A stretch of 46,698 nucleotides of DNA from a virus. The stretch is from positions 1 to 46,698 of the IMG/VR virus record IMGVR_UViG_3300032144_000019; one strand, written 5' to 3'. Made by a program: the position numbers and the translations under genes. The notes under the pieces are model-generated. The model was not told where the DNA came from. It did no database searches and saw only the letters and a list, made by a program, of their open reading frames with translations. This document shows, piece by piece, positions 24,019 to 30,863 of this stretch (position 1 is its first letter; the number at the start of each line of letters is the position of its first letter).

Positions 24019-24729
24019 ATGGCACGTAACACTGTCAGTCTGCCGATTGAGACGGTTTCCATGGTCAAGGCGTTGGCTCTCGCGATGCTCCCGGAAGCCC
24101 TCAAGGTGGAAAAGAAGTTCGAGGAGGCCCGCAAGCTGGGTGATCAGAAGGTCATGCCCACGTTCTTCAAGTTCGCGCAGGAGGCTGTGAAAATCTCCGG
24201 TAACACCATGAACGGTGCGCAGGAACGGTTTCTGGCCATCTGCCGCGAGGCGGAGAAAACCATACTGGTCAAGCAGTACGGGGAGAAGGGCGCAAAGGAC
24301 GCGTCCATCTTGGAAGTTCTGCCCTCATGGGGGAACTACAAGAGCCGCGTCAAGTCCTCGTTTGAGGCCCATGGCGATGGCGAGGACAAGGTGGATGCCG
24401 TGAATCCGACTAAGGAGGCGAACGCGGAAGCGTGGACCAACAAGGTCAATACGGCCTACTCCCACAAGACGCGCGGAGCCCGAGGCCAGAATACCGGCAG
24501 GCAGTTGCCGGATGGCCTGAAGGCGGAAATGGACATCCTGAACAAGTCTCTGTGGAAATTCACGGACGAAGCCCTCGCGGGAGAAGTCACGGAGATGATC
24601 CGGGCGCTGAATCTCCAGCTCGGTAAGATGCTGGAACCGGCCGCGAAGCCGGCCGTCAATCCCGCGCTGACCGCTGCCAAGGCGGCCAAGGCTGGGGAAG
24701 GCGACCTGCCCGCCCGCAACGTGGCCTAG
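24019..24729 (+). CDS. GC-rich early hypothetical protein (236 aa)
   Basis: The product begins MARNTVSLPIETVSMVKALA and is helical, basic and Ala/Lys-rich, with an Ala/Pro-rich tail (LEPAAKPAVNPALTAAKAAK). The coding DNA is clearly more GC-rich than the flanking sequence, with C/G at most third positions, suggesting recent acquisition or strong expression. It forms its own unit, with promoter PE1, a structured leader and a perfect terminator. A nucleic-acid-binding or host-takeover role would fit; no family was recognised. Confidence 0.75.
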   Translation: MARNTVSLPIETVSMVKALALAMLPEALKVEKKFEEARKLGDQKVMPTFFKFAQEAVKISGNTMNGAQERFLAICREAEKTILVKQYGEKGAKDASILEVLPSWGNYKSRVKSSFEAHGDGEDKVDAVNPTKEANAEAWTNKVNTAYSHKTRGARGQNTGRQLPDGLKAEMDILNKSLWKFTDEALAGEVTEMIRALNLQLGKMLEPAAKPAVNPALTAAKAAKAGEGDLPARNVA

Positions 24730-24747
24730 ACCATTAGGCCCCTAAGA

Positions 24748-24776
24748 CCCCTCTCGGGAGACCGAGAGGGGTTTTT
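24748..24776 (+). terminator. Intrinsic terminator after early gene
   Basis: CCCCTCTCGG (24748-24757), loop GAGA, CCGAGAGGGG (24762-24771), then TTTTT. The stem is perfect. It isolates the GC-rich early gene from the following unit. Confidence 0.93.
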
Positions 24777-24836
24777 CTTTGCCTGTAACATTTCCAGGGC
24801 TCCAGGGTAATCCCTGCCTGGGCAATAGTTGCTTAC

Positions 24837-24865
24837 TTGACTTAGCTAGATATCTATGAGATAAT
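24837..24865 (+). promoter_or_regulatory. Early promoter PE2 (sigma70 type)
   Basis: TTGACT (24837-24842), 17 bases, GATAAT (24860-24865). The spacer holds TAGATATCTA, a palindrome, and ends ATGA as in PE3. It would transcribe the small genes at 25186-25518. Confidence 0.8.
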
Positions 24866-24913
24866 ATGTAAACTGGAATGAATGCCTGGATAAAATCGGT
24901 AGTCGGGAAATTT

Positions 24914-24940
24914 CTTAACTGTTTAATTTAACTAGTTAAG
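24914..24940 (+). repeat. Early-leader hairpin element, copy B
   Basis: CTTAACT pairs with AGTTAAG and inner GTT with AAC; the middle is TTTAATTTAA. It is the second of three related elements (A at 23831, C at 26030), about 45 bases downstream of the start expected from PE2. Confidence 0.6.
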
Positions 24941-25089
24941 ATTAAATGTTTAAGGTCGGGAATTAATTTAATACGGTGCATTAAGGGATTCTCTAGGTAC
25001 TGGTTAGAGTTTGAGCCAGCCAAGTTGCAATATCGGGCCATTGCAGGATGCAAGGTGAACCGACAAGCTAGCCTAGAGGGACATAGTAA

Positions 25090-25126
25090 CTATAGCAGTC
25101 AGTTGGCGCCAACATGCAGGCTATAG
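25090..25126 (+). promoter_or_regulatory. Nested 37-base palindrome in the leader of gene 25186
   Basis: CTATAGC (25090-25096) and GCTATAG (25120-25126) flank a perfect 12-base palindrome GTTGGCGCCAAC (25102-25113) with a shared centre. It lies 60 bases before the gene start in a leader of about 310 bases. It may be an operator or a strong RNA hairpin. Confidence 0.55.
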
Positions 25127-25185
25127 GGGTTAAACCAGCTTTCCCTTAGTGCATCTTATTAAATTAATTTGGAATCGGGGTACAT

Positions 25186-25407
25186 ATGGGTGCGCTTGTA
25201 CAACTAATAACTCCACTGGTCCTAGCAAAGCAACACGCTTTGGCTATGACCCTTAAGGCAGCCCAGGAGGCTTTTGGGGTAGGCACTGAGCAATACACCT
25301 TGTTTACCACCATAGCCGCAGACCAGATTGAAGAGGCTAGAACGGTCGGGGAAGTAGACCGAGCCATTAAACTGTTAATCGGGTCAGTATTGTTTGTGGT
25401 CGGGTAA
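25186..25407 (+). CDS. Small early protein (73 aa)
   Basis: The product begins MGALVQLITPLVLAKQHALA and ends with a hydrophobic RAIKLLIGSVLFVVG. The middle is soluble, with AAQEAFGVGTEQYTLFTTIA. Terminal hydrophobic ends suggest membrane association. It is the first gene behind PE2 and a long structured leader. No family was recognised. Confidence 0.6.
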   Translation: MGALVQLITPLVLAKQHALAMTLKAAQEAFGVGTEQYTLFTTIAADQIEEARTVGEVDRAIKLLIGSVLFVVG

Positions 25408-25413
25408 CTTCAC

Positions 25414-25518
25414 ATGCCTCTAAAAATCCTACTTCTGGCTGATCTCGCCATGCTCGTTATTCTTGGTTGTCTCTGGATATTTTCAGAAATATACAAGGCA
25501 TTCTTTCAGTCCCGTTAG
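25414..25518 (+). CDS. Very small membrane peptide (34 aa)
   Basis: ATG 25414 lies six bases behind the previous stop and the frame ends at TAG 25516-25518. The peptide has one membrane helix (ILLLADLAMLVILGCLWIF) and a polar end. The ribosome-binding site is weak (CGGGTAACTTCAC). The terminator downstream supports the unit. Confidence is limited by size. Confidence 0.4.
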   Translation: MPLKILLLADLAMLVILGCLWIFSEIYKAFFQSR

Positions 25519-25576
25519 ACCGTAAGGCAGTATTCCTGGTTGTCAGGGATTGACGTAAGACCAGACGGTTAGTCCT

Positions 25577-25606
25577 CACCCCTCCCTAAAAAGAGGGGTG
25601 TTTTTT
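25577..25606 (+). terminator. Intrinsic terminator
   Basis: CACCCCTC (25577-25584), loop of eight bases, GAGGGGTG (25593-25600), then TTTTTT. It closes the PE2 unit. Confidence 0.92.
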
Positions 25607-25744
25607 AATTATAAGAACTATGATAACTCCTAGGTCCAAAGCACCCACAGACAAAGTATTCCCTAAGAATCACCCTGGCTATGTCTTACATAGGTCGGGT
25701 TTGATGTATGTATACAGACCAAAACTAAGAAAGAGGTTAGGAAA

Positions 25745-25927
25745 ATGAAGAATACACCTATTAACCAAGGTCACCAGCATGGTGCCGGCTGTGATGGTTG
25801 TCGGGCTAAGATGATCTTGGCTCGGGGCCGTCACTACGACAAGAACAATCGGGTTGTGATGATGTGTACCAGGAATCGCTACATCCCCAACATCCCCTAT
25901 CGGGAAACCTACATGGTTAAGAATTAA
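25745..25927 (+). CDS. Small early protein with His/Cys cluster (60 aa)
   Basis: The product has N-terminal GHQHGAGCDGCRAKM, with two cysteines and histidines that could bind a metal, then a basic region and IPNIPYRETYMVKN. GAGGTTAGG precedes the start. It stands between a terminator and promoter PE3. Its own promoter is not clear. No family recognised. Confidence 0.65.
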   Translation: MKNTPINQGHQHGAGCDGCRAKMILARGRHYDKNNRVVMMCTRNRYIPNIPYRETYMVKN

Positions 25928-25954
25928 AAACTACCGCACTGCACCATTGATTCC

Positions 25955-25983
25955 TTGACTTAGGCAGGAATTTATGAGATAAT
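25955..25983 (+). promoter_or_regulatory. Early promoter PE3 (sigma70 type)
   Basis: TTGACT (25955-25960), 17 bases, GATAAT (25978-25983); -35, spacer ends and -10 are almost the same as PE2. It would transcribe the operon starting at 26188 and possibly the amidoligase cluster, because no strong terminator is seen before 36250. Confidence 0.8.
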
Positions 25984-25990
25984 ATCAGGG

Positions 25991-26057
25991 TACAGTCGAA
26001 GAACGCCATAGGCGAACGCGGCTGTAATTCTTAATCGTTTAATTTAACCTGGTTAAG
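25991..26057 (+). promoter_or_regulatory. Structured PE3 leader: 5' hairpin and element C
   Basis: TACAGTCG (25991-25998) can pair with CGGCTGTA (26019-26026) at the transcript start, and CGCC-ATA-GGCG forms the inner stem. Element C (26030-26057; CTTAATCGTTTAATTTAACC then TGGTTAAG) follows and is related to the repeats at 23831 and 24914. Hairpins at 5' ends often protect phage early mRNA. Confidence 0.55.
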
Positions 26058-26062
26058 CCGCA

Positions 26063-26082
26063 AAGGAGGCTTTATGCGCTAG
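26063..26082 (+). promoter_or_regulatory. Minigene ATG-CGC-TAG behind a perfect Shine-Dalgarno
   Basis: AAGGAGG (26063-26069) is followed after four bases by ATG CGC TAG (26074-26082), coding only Met-Arg. No other start uses this ribosome-binding site. It may work as a leader minigene or a ribosome-capture site in the PE3 transcript. Confidence 0.5.
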
Positions 26083-26187
26083 ATAAGTAACACACCCACC
26101 AATTGAGTTTTGAGGAATGGGCACCCGTGCAGAAGGGTCTAGTTGTACGGGGTCCTTAAAACGATAAGATAACGGGAACATAATAAG

Positions 26188-26328
26188 ATGTTTTGGACTA
26201 ATAAGATCGAACAAGGCTGGAAGTGGTACGTCCTCAATCCAGGCCCGTCACAAAAGTTACCCATGTGGAACCTCTGGATCGGACTGCTAGCGCGGTCTCG
26301 ACAAATCCCAGACAAACTTAATTCTTAA
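26188..26328 (+). CDS. Small Trp-rich hypothetical protein (46 aa)
   Basis: The peptide begins MFWTNKIEQGWKWYVLNPGP and has five tryptophans, then LWIGLLARSRQIPDKLNS. The next gene starts 11 bases later. The ribosome-binding site is weak (AACGGGAAC, distant). Amphipathic and aromatic content suggests membrane contact. It is not recognised. Confidence 0.5.
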   Translation: MFWTNKIEQGWKWYVLNPGPSQKLPMWNLWIGLLARSRQIPDKLNS

Positions 26329-26339
26329 GGGAGAGCCTA

Positions 26340-26597
26340 ATGAGTTCTCCCGCGAAAAGGGCCGAACTAGCGGCCCTCAGTGCGGCGTCTTTTGATCTTG
26401 CAAAACGTATGCAGGTCGGACGCCGTTTTCTTTTGGAACATGGAGTTACAGACCAAGGCTATGCCTGCTCTCTTGCGTACCACATACGTAAGTCAAACAA
26501 GCGTGCCGCTCGGGCAATTCGCAAGAACGCTAACTTAATAATTAATGAGGGTTACAAGGATGCAGCGTTGCGTAGTATCACCTTCGAGACCGCCTAA
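26340..26597 (+). CDS. Small basic helical protein (85 aa)
   Basis: The start has a strong GGGAGAG site. The product is helical and basic: MSSPAKRAELAALSAASFDL, then AYHIRKSNKRAARAIRKNAN. It may bind nucleic acids. It overlaps the next gene by 38 bases. No family recognised. Confidence 0.65.
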   Translation: MSSPAKRAELAALSAASFDLAKRMQVGRRFLLEHGVTDQGYACSLAYHIRKSNKRAARAIRKNANLIINEGYKDAALRSITFETA

Positions 26598-26793
26598 GAC
26601 CAGGGTCAAGTTTCGAGTAGCGTTTACTCGCGAGGTTCCTGTCGGGACGATTCCTGAACAGGAAACATTCTTTTGCGTGGATCGGGCCTCGTTGTTGAGG
26701 CTCGTCCCGCTTCTGTTATGGGACACCGACGTAAATTCTGTCTACGTGGATGACCATGAGGGTGAGGTCCTCGCGGACCTCGTTAGGACTTAA
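26560..26793 (+). CDS. Hypothetical early protein (77 aa)
   Basis: I chose ATG 26560 because GAGGG is at a good distance; an earlier in-frame ATG at 26545 has none. The product is mixed alpha/beta, with VKFRVAFTREVPVGTIPEQE, WDTDVNSVYVDDHEGEVLAD. The overlap with the preceding gene shows coupling. No family recognised. Confidence 0.6.
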   Translation: MQRCVVSPSRPPKTRVKFRVAFTREVPVGTIPEQETFFCVDRASLLRLVPLLLWDTDVNSVYVDDHEGEVLADLVRT

Positions 26794-26819
26794 TTTAATA
26801 AATAAGGAAGCAAGGACGA

Positions 26820-27131
26820 ATGATTGCTAAAGTCGTGGCTCAACCGAGCATTCACTCAAGAATCCTCGCGGGAGAGGATTTGGAAGTGAAGCCTAGCCCT
26901 GATCCCTTGGAGACGTGCCCTTATGAGGTGCGCTTCAAGGCAGGTGATCAGACTCTGATAGCCAAGGTGGAATCAGAGCCTCATGCTGAATTGATCAAGG
27001 CTGCGTTCCTCTGTATGTACCAGGTTCTCGGGAAGGATGCCCCTGACCTCATCAAGAACGACATCGAGAAGAAGCTTCTCGGCACTGGAGAGCGAGACCT
27101 AGTAATGGCCCAAGGCTCAGAACAAAGGTAA
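26820..27131 (+). CDS. Hypothetical early protein (103 aa)
   Basis: The product begins MIAKVVAQPSIHSRILAGED and contains a short beta segment (YEVRFKAGDQTLIAKVESEP) and a helical end. The start has AAGGA upstream. It is in a tight run of small early genes. No family recognised. Confidence 0.65.
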   Translation: MIAKVVAQPSIHSRILAGEDLEVKPSPDPLETCPYEVRFKAGDQTLIAKVESEPHAELIKAAFLCMYQVLGKDAPDLIKNDIEKKLLGTGERDLVMAQGSEQR

Positions 27132-27144
27132 TTGAGGGGGTAAT

Positions 27145-27426
27145 TTGGAACTAGAGATTCGAGCCATCGCCGCCACTCCGGCGGCCGATGGTGGCATCAC
27201 GTATAAAACAGTTTCTATCGTTCGGTTCGGAAAAGACGCCTCGGTTCACAAGTACAAGAGCGAGGCAAACCGTCTCCAGGCTGAGTTTGACGCGGACTGC
27301 GATCCAGTCCGTGTGTACGTCTACGAGGACGGGATTCCCATGTTCGCAGCGCTGATCGCAAAGGCTTCCCTTTGCCGAATCTTAAACGTTACAGATGGAG
27401 GAATGTATGGACCAAAAGCAGCCTGA
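27145..27426 (+). CDS. Hypothetical early protein (93 aa), TTG start
   Basis: TTG 27145 follows GAGGGGGT with correct spacing. The product reads MELEIRAIAATPAADGGITY, then VSIVRFGKDASVHKYKSEAN and a C-terminal mixed segment. The next gene starts inside its last 20 bases. No family recognised. Confidence 0.6.
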   Translation: MELEIRAIAATPAADGGITYKTVSIVRFGKDASVHKYKSEANRLQAEFDADCDPVRVYVYEDGIPMFAALIAKASLCRILNVTDGGMYGPKAA

Positions 27427-27844
27427 CAACAAGCAAGTGCTTCAAGCCCTGTTCGATACCTCAGTTGGGCACATCCTCAAGCAGGGTAAGCCTAGCTACA
27501 CGCAGCGCGGCTGCCTGTACCGCAACGCGGATGGGACTTCGTGTGGAGCAGCCCCATTCATCACGACCTACAGCCCGAATATGGAGTACATGGGCTGGCG
27601 GACCCTTGCTCATCTCTGGCCGAACCACATCACTCAAGAATCGCGAGTCCATACAGACTTTGTGTGCCGACTCCAGCGCTGCCACGATGCGGCGGCGGCT
27701 GGAGAGAATAGAGTCTACGATGAGGACAAAGTGCCGTTCTTGAGTACGTACGTCGCTAAGGCTACCAACCTAGCGGCAAGTGAGGGCTTGTCCACCAAGG
27801 TCATTTTGGACTGGCAGGCGGCTCGTCAGGCATCGTTGTCCTAG
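27407..27844 (+). CDS. Hypothetical early protein (145 aa)
   Basis: ATG 27407 has GGAGG five bases upstream, preferable to the in-frame ATG at 27395. The product (MDQKQPDNKQVLQALFDTSV..., GCLYRNADGTSCGAAPFITT, DTSVGHILKQGKPSY) is soluble with several cysteines. The RGCLYRNADGTSCGAAP segment looks conserved in style, but I cannot name a family. Confidence 0.65.
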   Translation: MDQKQPDNKQVLQALFDTSVGHILKQGKPSYTQRGCLYRNADGTSCGAAPFITTYSPNMEYMGWRTLAHLWPNHITQESRVHTDFVCRLQRCHDAAAAGENRVYDEDKVPFLSTYVAKATNLAASEGLSTKVILDWQAARQASLS

Positions 27845-27868
27845 TTTCTTAACGGAGTTAACTTAAAC

Positions 27869-28360
27869 ATGATTAAGAATTACATGTTCCGTGCTGGTGT
27901 GGGTATACTGTTGGGGATTCTGATAGTATTCGCCTTCACCCGATCTGTTAGGGCAGAGGAGCCCGCAGCGGTTGTCGTGGAGGCAGCTAAGGCGGTTGAC
28001 CTCAAGACGGAGGCCAACAATCTCCTGATTTCCATGATCAGTGGGGTTAAGGAAGCCGGGGTGTTCCTTAAGGATGAGATACCTGTAGCCATCAAGGAAC
28101 TACTGACGTATTACACAGCCTTATACGTCTTCAATTTAGTGACGACCTGTGTCGTGGTGTGGTTCGGCGTGGAGCTACTTAGGCGGGCCAGGGGCACGTG
28201 GGGGGAGCCGTGTCCCACGAACCTATCTGCCATTGGTGTAAGTCTTGTTGGTATAGTTAAGATTATCTATCAGATGTGTAGTGGTATTCCTGATCTACTC
28301 AAGATCATCTTAGCTCCCCGTATCTGGCTCATCGAGTATGCAGCCAATCTAGTTCGATGA
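27869..28360 (+). CDS. Membrane protein with signal peptide and two further helices
   Basis: Residues 9-24 are hydrophobic, followed by TRSVRA-EE, a plausible signal peptidase site after Ala29. Two more membrane helices are at about 81-104 (YYTALYVFNLVTTCVVVWFG) and 119-136. The mature N-terminal part (30-80) would be periplasmic. Early position suggests a superinfection-exclusion or envelope-remodelling role rather than lysis, though a holin is possible. The gene ends overlapping the next frame. Confidence 0.7.
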   Translation: MIKNYMFRAGVGILLGILIVFAFTRSVRAEEPAAVVVEAAKAVDLKTEANNLLISMISGVKEAGVFLKDEIPVAIKELLTYYTALYVFNLVTTCVVVWFGVELLRRARGTWGEPCPTNLSAIGVSLVGIVKIIYQMCSGIPDLLKIILAPRIWLIEYAANLVR

Positions 28361-28398
28361 TTCTTTCATTCATCCGTGAAGGTCTGGAGTTAGCAAAT

Positions 28399-28851
28399 AT
28401 GTGCAGTAAGTGTAAGTCGGCTCATCCGAACTCGATTTGTTGTGGTGTTGAGACCCCGGCAGTGGGACACCCCCATGCCAGCCTCATGGCCGAGTATGCC
28501 AAGGATGCGTTGACTTCCAAGGAGCCGTGGAAGGACTGGCAGTGGCGAATGGTACGGGAATCGGGAAACGATTCCGGTGCTGGTTGGTGTGCCCTACAGA
28601 CCTCGCCAACCTGGGGCACCGGTAATGAGTACCGCAGGAAGCCCAAGAAGAGAACGGCCAGTTGCCGGACTCTTCTGGTTCGGTATCCTTCGGAAGTTCC
28701 TAACAAGCCCGCACACCGGACTACGTACACGACAACTGACTTCGGGGGAGATAAGTCCCTCTGGGAGAGAAAGGTGGGGGACCCCATCTATGTTGGATCA
28801 AGCGGGATCGTGGTCCAGATTCATGACTACACGATGGAATACGACGAGTAA
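28399..28851 (+). CDS. Cysteine-rich hypothetical protein upstream of the amidoligase cluster
   Basis: ATG 28399 follows GGAG with nine bases spacing; an ATG at 28357 overlaps the previous stop but lacks a site. The product begins MCSKCKSAHPNSICCGVETP, a possible metal-binding motif, and then is basic and aromatic, with a beta C-terminus (GDPIYVGSSGIVVQIHDYTM). It precedes two strong RNA hairpins. No family recognised. Confidence 0.6.
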   Translation: MCSKCKSAHPNSICCGVETPAVGHPHASLMAEYAKDALTSKEPWKDWQWRMVRESGNDSGAGWCALQTSPTWGTGNEYRRKPKKRTASCRTLLVRYPSEVPNKPAHRTTYTTTDFGGDKSLWERKVGDPIYVGSSGIVVQIHDYTMEYDE

Positions 28852-28853
28852 GA

Positions 28854-28907
28854 GGTAGTCTGAAAGACTACCCACGCCTCCTAGGCGGGAAGCCCCGTTC
28901 TAGGAGG
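28854..28907 (+). promoter_or_regulatory. Two tandem hairpins, the second hiding a perfect Shine-Dalgarno
   Basis: GGTAGTC-TGAAA-GACTACC (28854-28872) is followed by CCTCCTAG (28877-28884) pairing with CTAGGAGG (28900-28907), with CGGG/CCCG inside. The right arm contains AGGAGG (28902-28907), so folding would block ribosome binding for the next reading frame. No T-tract follows, so it is not an ordinary terminator. Confidence 0.65.
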
Positions 28908-28915
28908 TCTCCGAA

Positions 28916-29231
28916 ATTAAATCTTGACCAAACTCCAAGCCGACTAAAACTAATAGCCTTAGGGCATTGCTACAAACGTCGGCACGCTAGATTCGATCTC
29001 ACTCAACCAGCTAAAGTTTTAACCTCTAATAAAACGCCGATCTGTGTTAGGCGTTACTACGAATTTCATGGTGTACGTAGTAATGAGCCATACCTAGACA
29101 CAGTATCTTTCATACGTCCTAGTCCGAAAACTGTGTTTGAAGTAGATGGGTTGGCGTCCTTTACGGATGCTAAGGAAGCCGTTTTGTCGTCAAAAACCGT
29201 TGGAAAACAAGTACTTACACACACGAGGTAA
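28916..29231 (+). CDS. About 100-aa reading frame without a normal start codon
   Basis: The frame ending at TAA 29229-29231 is open back to 28827 and reads as a plausible protein (LNLDQTPSRLKLIALGHCYK... FTDAKEAVL), and its stop overlaps the ribosome-binding site of the next gene. No ATG, GTG or TTG is present before residue 70. The perfect Shine-Dalgarno (28902-28907) points at ATT 28916, but that frame meets TGA after ATT AAA TCT; removing one A from AAA, or a +1 shift at TCT TGAC, would join it to the open frame. Other options are CTG 28857. No family recognised. Confidence 0.5.
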
Positions 29232-29233
29232 CA

Positions 29234-30226
29234 TTGAGCAGCTCAGCCATGGTAGTTACTTTCGGGGCTGATCCCGAACTGTTTCTAGCTCGTTCAAATA
29301 AAGTAGTTAAGGAAGTACCCTCGAAGATAGCTGGAGAGACCAGAAAGGCCAACAAGACCGAGATTACCCCTGTCCTTGTCACAGGTCTGATCGGGGGAAC
29401 CAAGCATGATCCTCTCCCTCTCACTAATACACTCAAGGGGTGGGAGCATGTACGAGACATCCCCGAAGGGGCGATGATCCAGGAGGATGGTGCTGCTGCG
29501 GAGTTTAATATTAAGCCGCAGAATTCTACTTCACTAATGGTCGAGCAGTGCCGCGGGGTAGTGGATTCCATCAATCAGTGGGCCAGCCTCAAGGGTCTCC
29601 GCATCTGGAAGGATTCCTCCGCCGCCTTTACGGAGAATTACCGCAGGAGCCACCCGAAGGCATTCGAGGTTGGGTGTGATCCTGACATCGACGCATACAC
29701 GGGCCAAGTGCGGAAGCCGCCTGATGCTGTGATTGGGTCTCTGGTACGCTACGCGGGTGGCCACATCCATGTGGGGTATGACAAGAACCTCATCCCACCA
29801 CACATTGTGGTGCAGTTCATGGACCTCGTTCTGGGTCTTCCGTCTGTGTTCCTGGACTCACAGGGCCCTCGTCGCCAGTTCTATGGCAAGGCTGGTTCTT
29901 ATCGAGTTAAGGATTACGGTGTGGAATACCGTACCCTCTCGAACTTCTGGGTGCCAGGGGTCCAGTATCACTCAACAGTAGGCACGCATTTCTGTTTCGC
30001 CCTATCTGAGCTGATGACCGCCTTCCGGTCTGATATGGCTTCTCTCGAACGACTGCATGCCATTATCCCCTGGAAGGAGGTTCAGGAGGCCATCAACACT
30101 GAGAATCAGCGCCTGGCTCTTAGCATCATTGATCTGGGGTGCGCCCATGCCAGAGCAGTGATGTCTGGTGCCAAAGAGTTCGTTAAAAATTCCGCCATCT
30201 TCCGTAAGGAATACCAAGTTCGCTAA
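29234..30226 (+). CDS. COOH-NH2 ligase type 2 (glutamine-synthetase-fold amidoligase)
   Basis: The 330-residue protein looks like the phiEco32-type COOH-NH2 ligase family. It has GADPE (Asp13, Glu15), EDGAAAEFN (residues 84-92), a further GCDPDIDAYTG and a GGHIHVGY motif (about 175-182), which are the acidic and histidine metal/ATP residues of the fold. TTG 29234 is chosen because GAGG lies five bases before it; ATG 29249 lacks such a site. The enzyme is predicted to join an amine to a carboxylate at ATP cost. It is the first recognised enzyme of the cluster. Confidence 0.8.
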   Translation: MSSSAMVVTFGADPELFLARSNKVVKEVPSKIAGETRKANKTEITPVLVTGLIGGTKHDPLPLTNTLKGWEHVRDIPEGAMIQEDGAAAEFNIKPQNSTSLMVEQCRGVVDSINQWASLKGLRIWKDSSAAFTENYRRSHPKAFEVGCDPDIDAYTGQVRKPPDAVIGSLVRYAGGHIHVGYDKNLIPPHIVVQFMDLVLGLPSVFLDSQGPRRQFYGKAGSYRVKDYGVEYRTLSNFWVPGVQYHSTVGTHFCFALSELMTAFRSDMASLERLHAIIPWKEVQEAINTENQRLALSIIDLGCAHARAVMSGAKEFVKNSAIFRKEYQVR

Positions 30227-30234
30227 GAGGTAGT

Positions 30235-30861
30235 ATGTACAGACCTCCTGACGTTGAAAATCTAGCTGACTTCATTCAGTACTACCGCTCCTCCTTCATT
30301 GGCTATGATGAGCATAGGATTGGGGAATACCTGCCTATCTTCATCCATGGACCAGATGGTGGTGGGGAGAGAGTTCGGATAACTGACTCGAATGGGGATT
30401 TGAGAACTGTCCCCTTCGAGCGCATCATGGAGCAGGCTCAGTTTGGGTGTCCTCAGTACGGTACTGCGGAACTGGATGCCTCGGTATTCTTTGTGTCCCG
30501 CAGAAGTGCTAGGTCGCAGTATAGGGGCCACAGAAGCAGCCTGGTCAGGTACACCATGCTCGGAGCAGGAGACATACAGCCCCCTGGAATCATGGATTCT
30601 TGGCCATATGCTAAAGCCCTATTCAAGCCCACGTATAGACCATTTGATCGGGCGTATATGGACCTAATGCGGGGGGAGAGGTTTGGGTGTGCGTTGACCC
30701 CATACTTTTCACTGGCGCATGTGCTTGGGTACAAGGTTCCGTGCCTTCACTATAAAACGAAGCTAGTAGGCTTCGCCACATCTCCTACCAGCGTGGCTCT
30801 GGATGGAGATAGCGATTACCTACTGGTAACTGAGAGCTTTCCTAACATTCAGGTGAACTAG
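30235..30861 (+). CDS. Cluster-associated hypothetical protein (208 aa)
   Basis: ATG 30235 follows AGAGG. The product begins MYRPPDVENLADFIQYYRSS and has GEYLPIFIHGPDGGGERVRI, a central FFVSRRSARSQYRGHRSSLV and a C-terminal VPCLHYKTKLVGF. It lies between the two amidoligases and two bases before the second, so it is probably an accessory or a carrier of the modification. No family recognised. Confidence 0.6.
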   Translation: MYRPPDVENLADFIQYYRSSFIGYDEHRIGEYLPIFIHGPDGGGERVRITDSNGDLRTVPFERIMEQAQFGCPQYGTAELDASVFFVSRRSARSQYRGHRSSLVRYTMLGAGDIQPPGIMDSWPYAKALFKPTYRPFDRAYMDLMRGERFGCALTPYFSLAHVLGYKVPCLHYKTKLVGFATSPTSVALDGDSDYLLVTESFPNIQVN

Positions 30862-30863
30862 TT

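Noticed and set aside
26115-26165. 16-codon frame (ATG 26115) in the PE3 leader
   Set aside because: The GAGGA is only one or two bases from the ATG and the peptide has no features.
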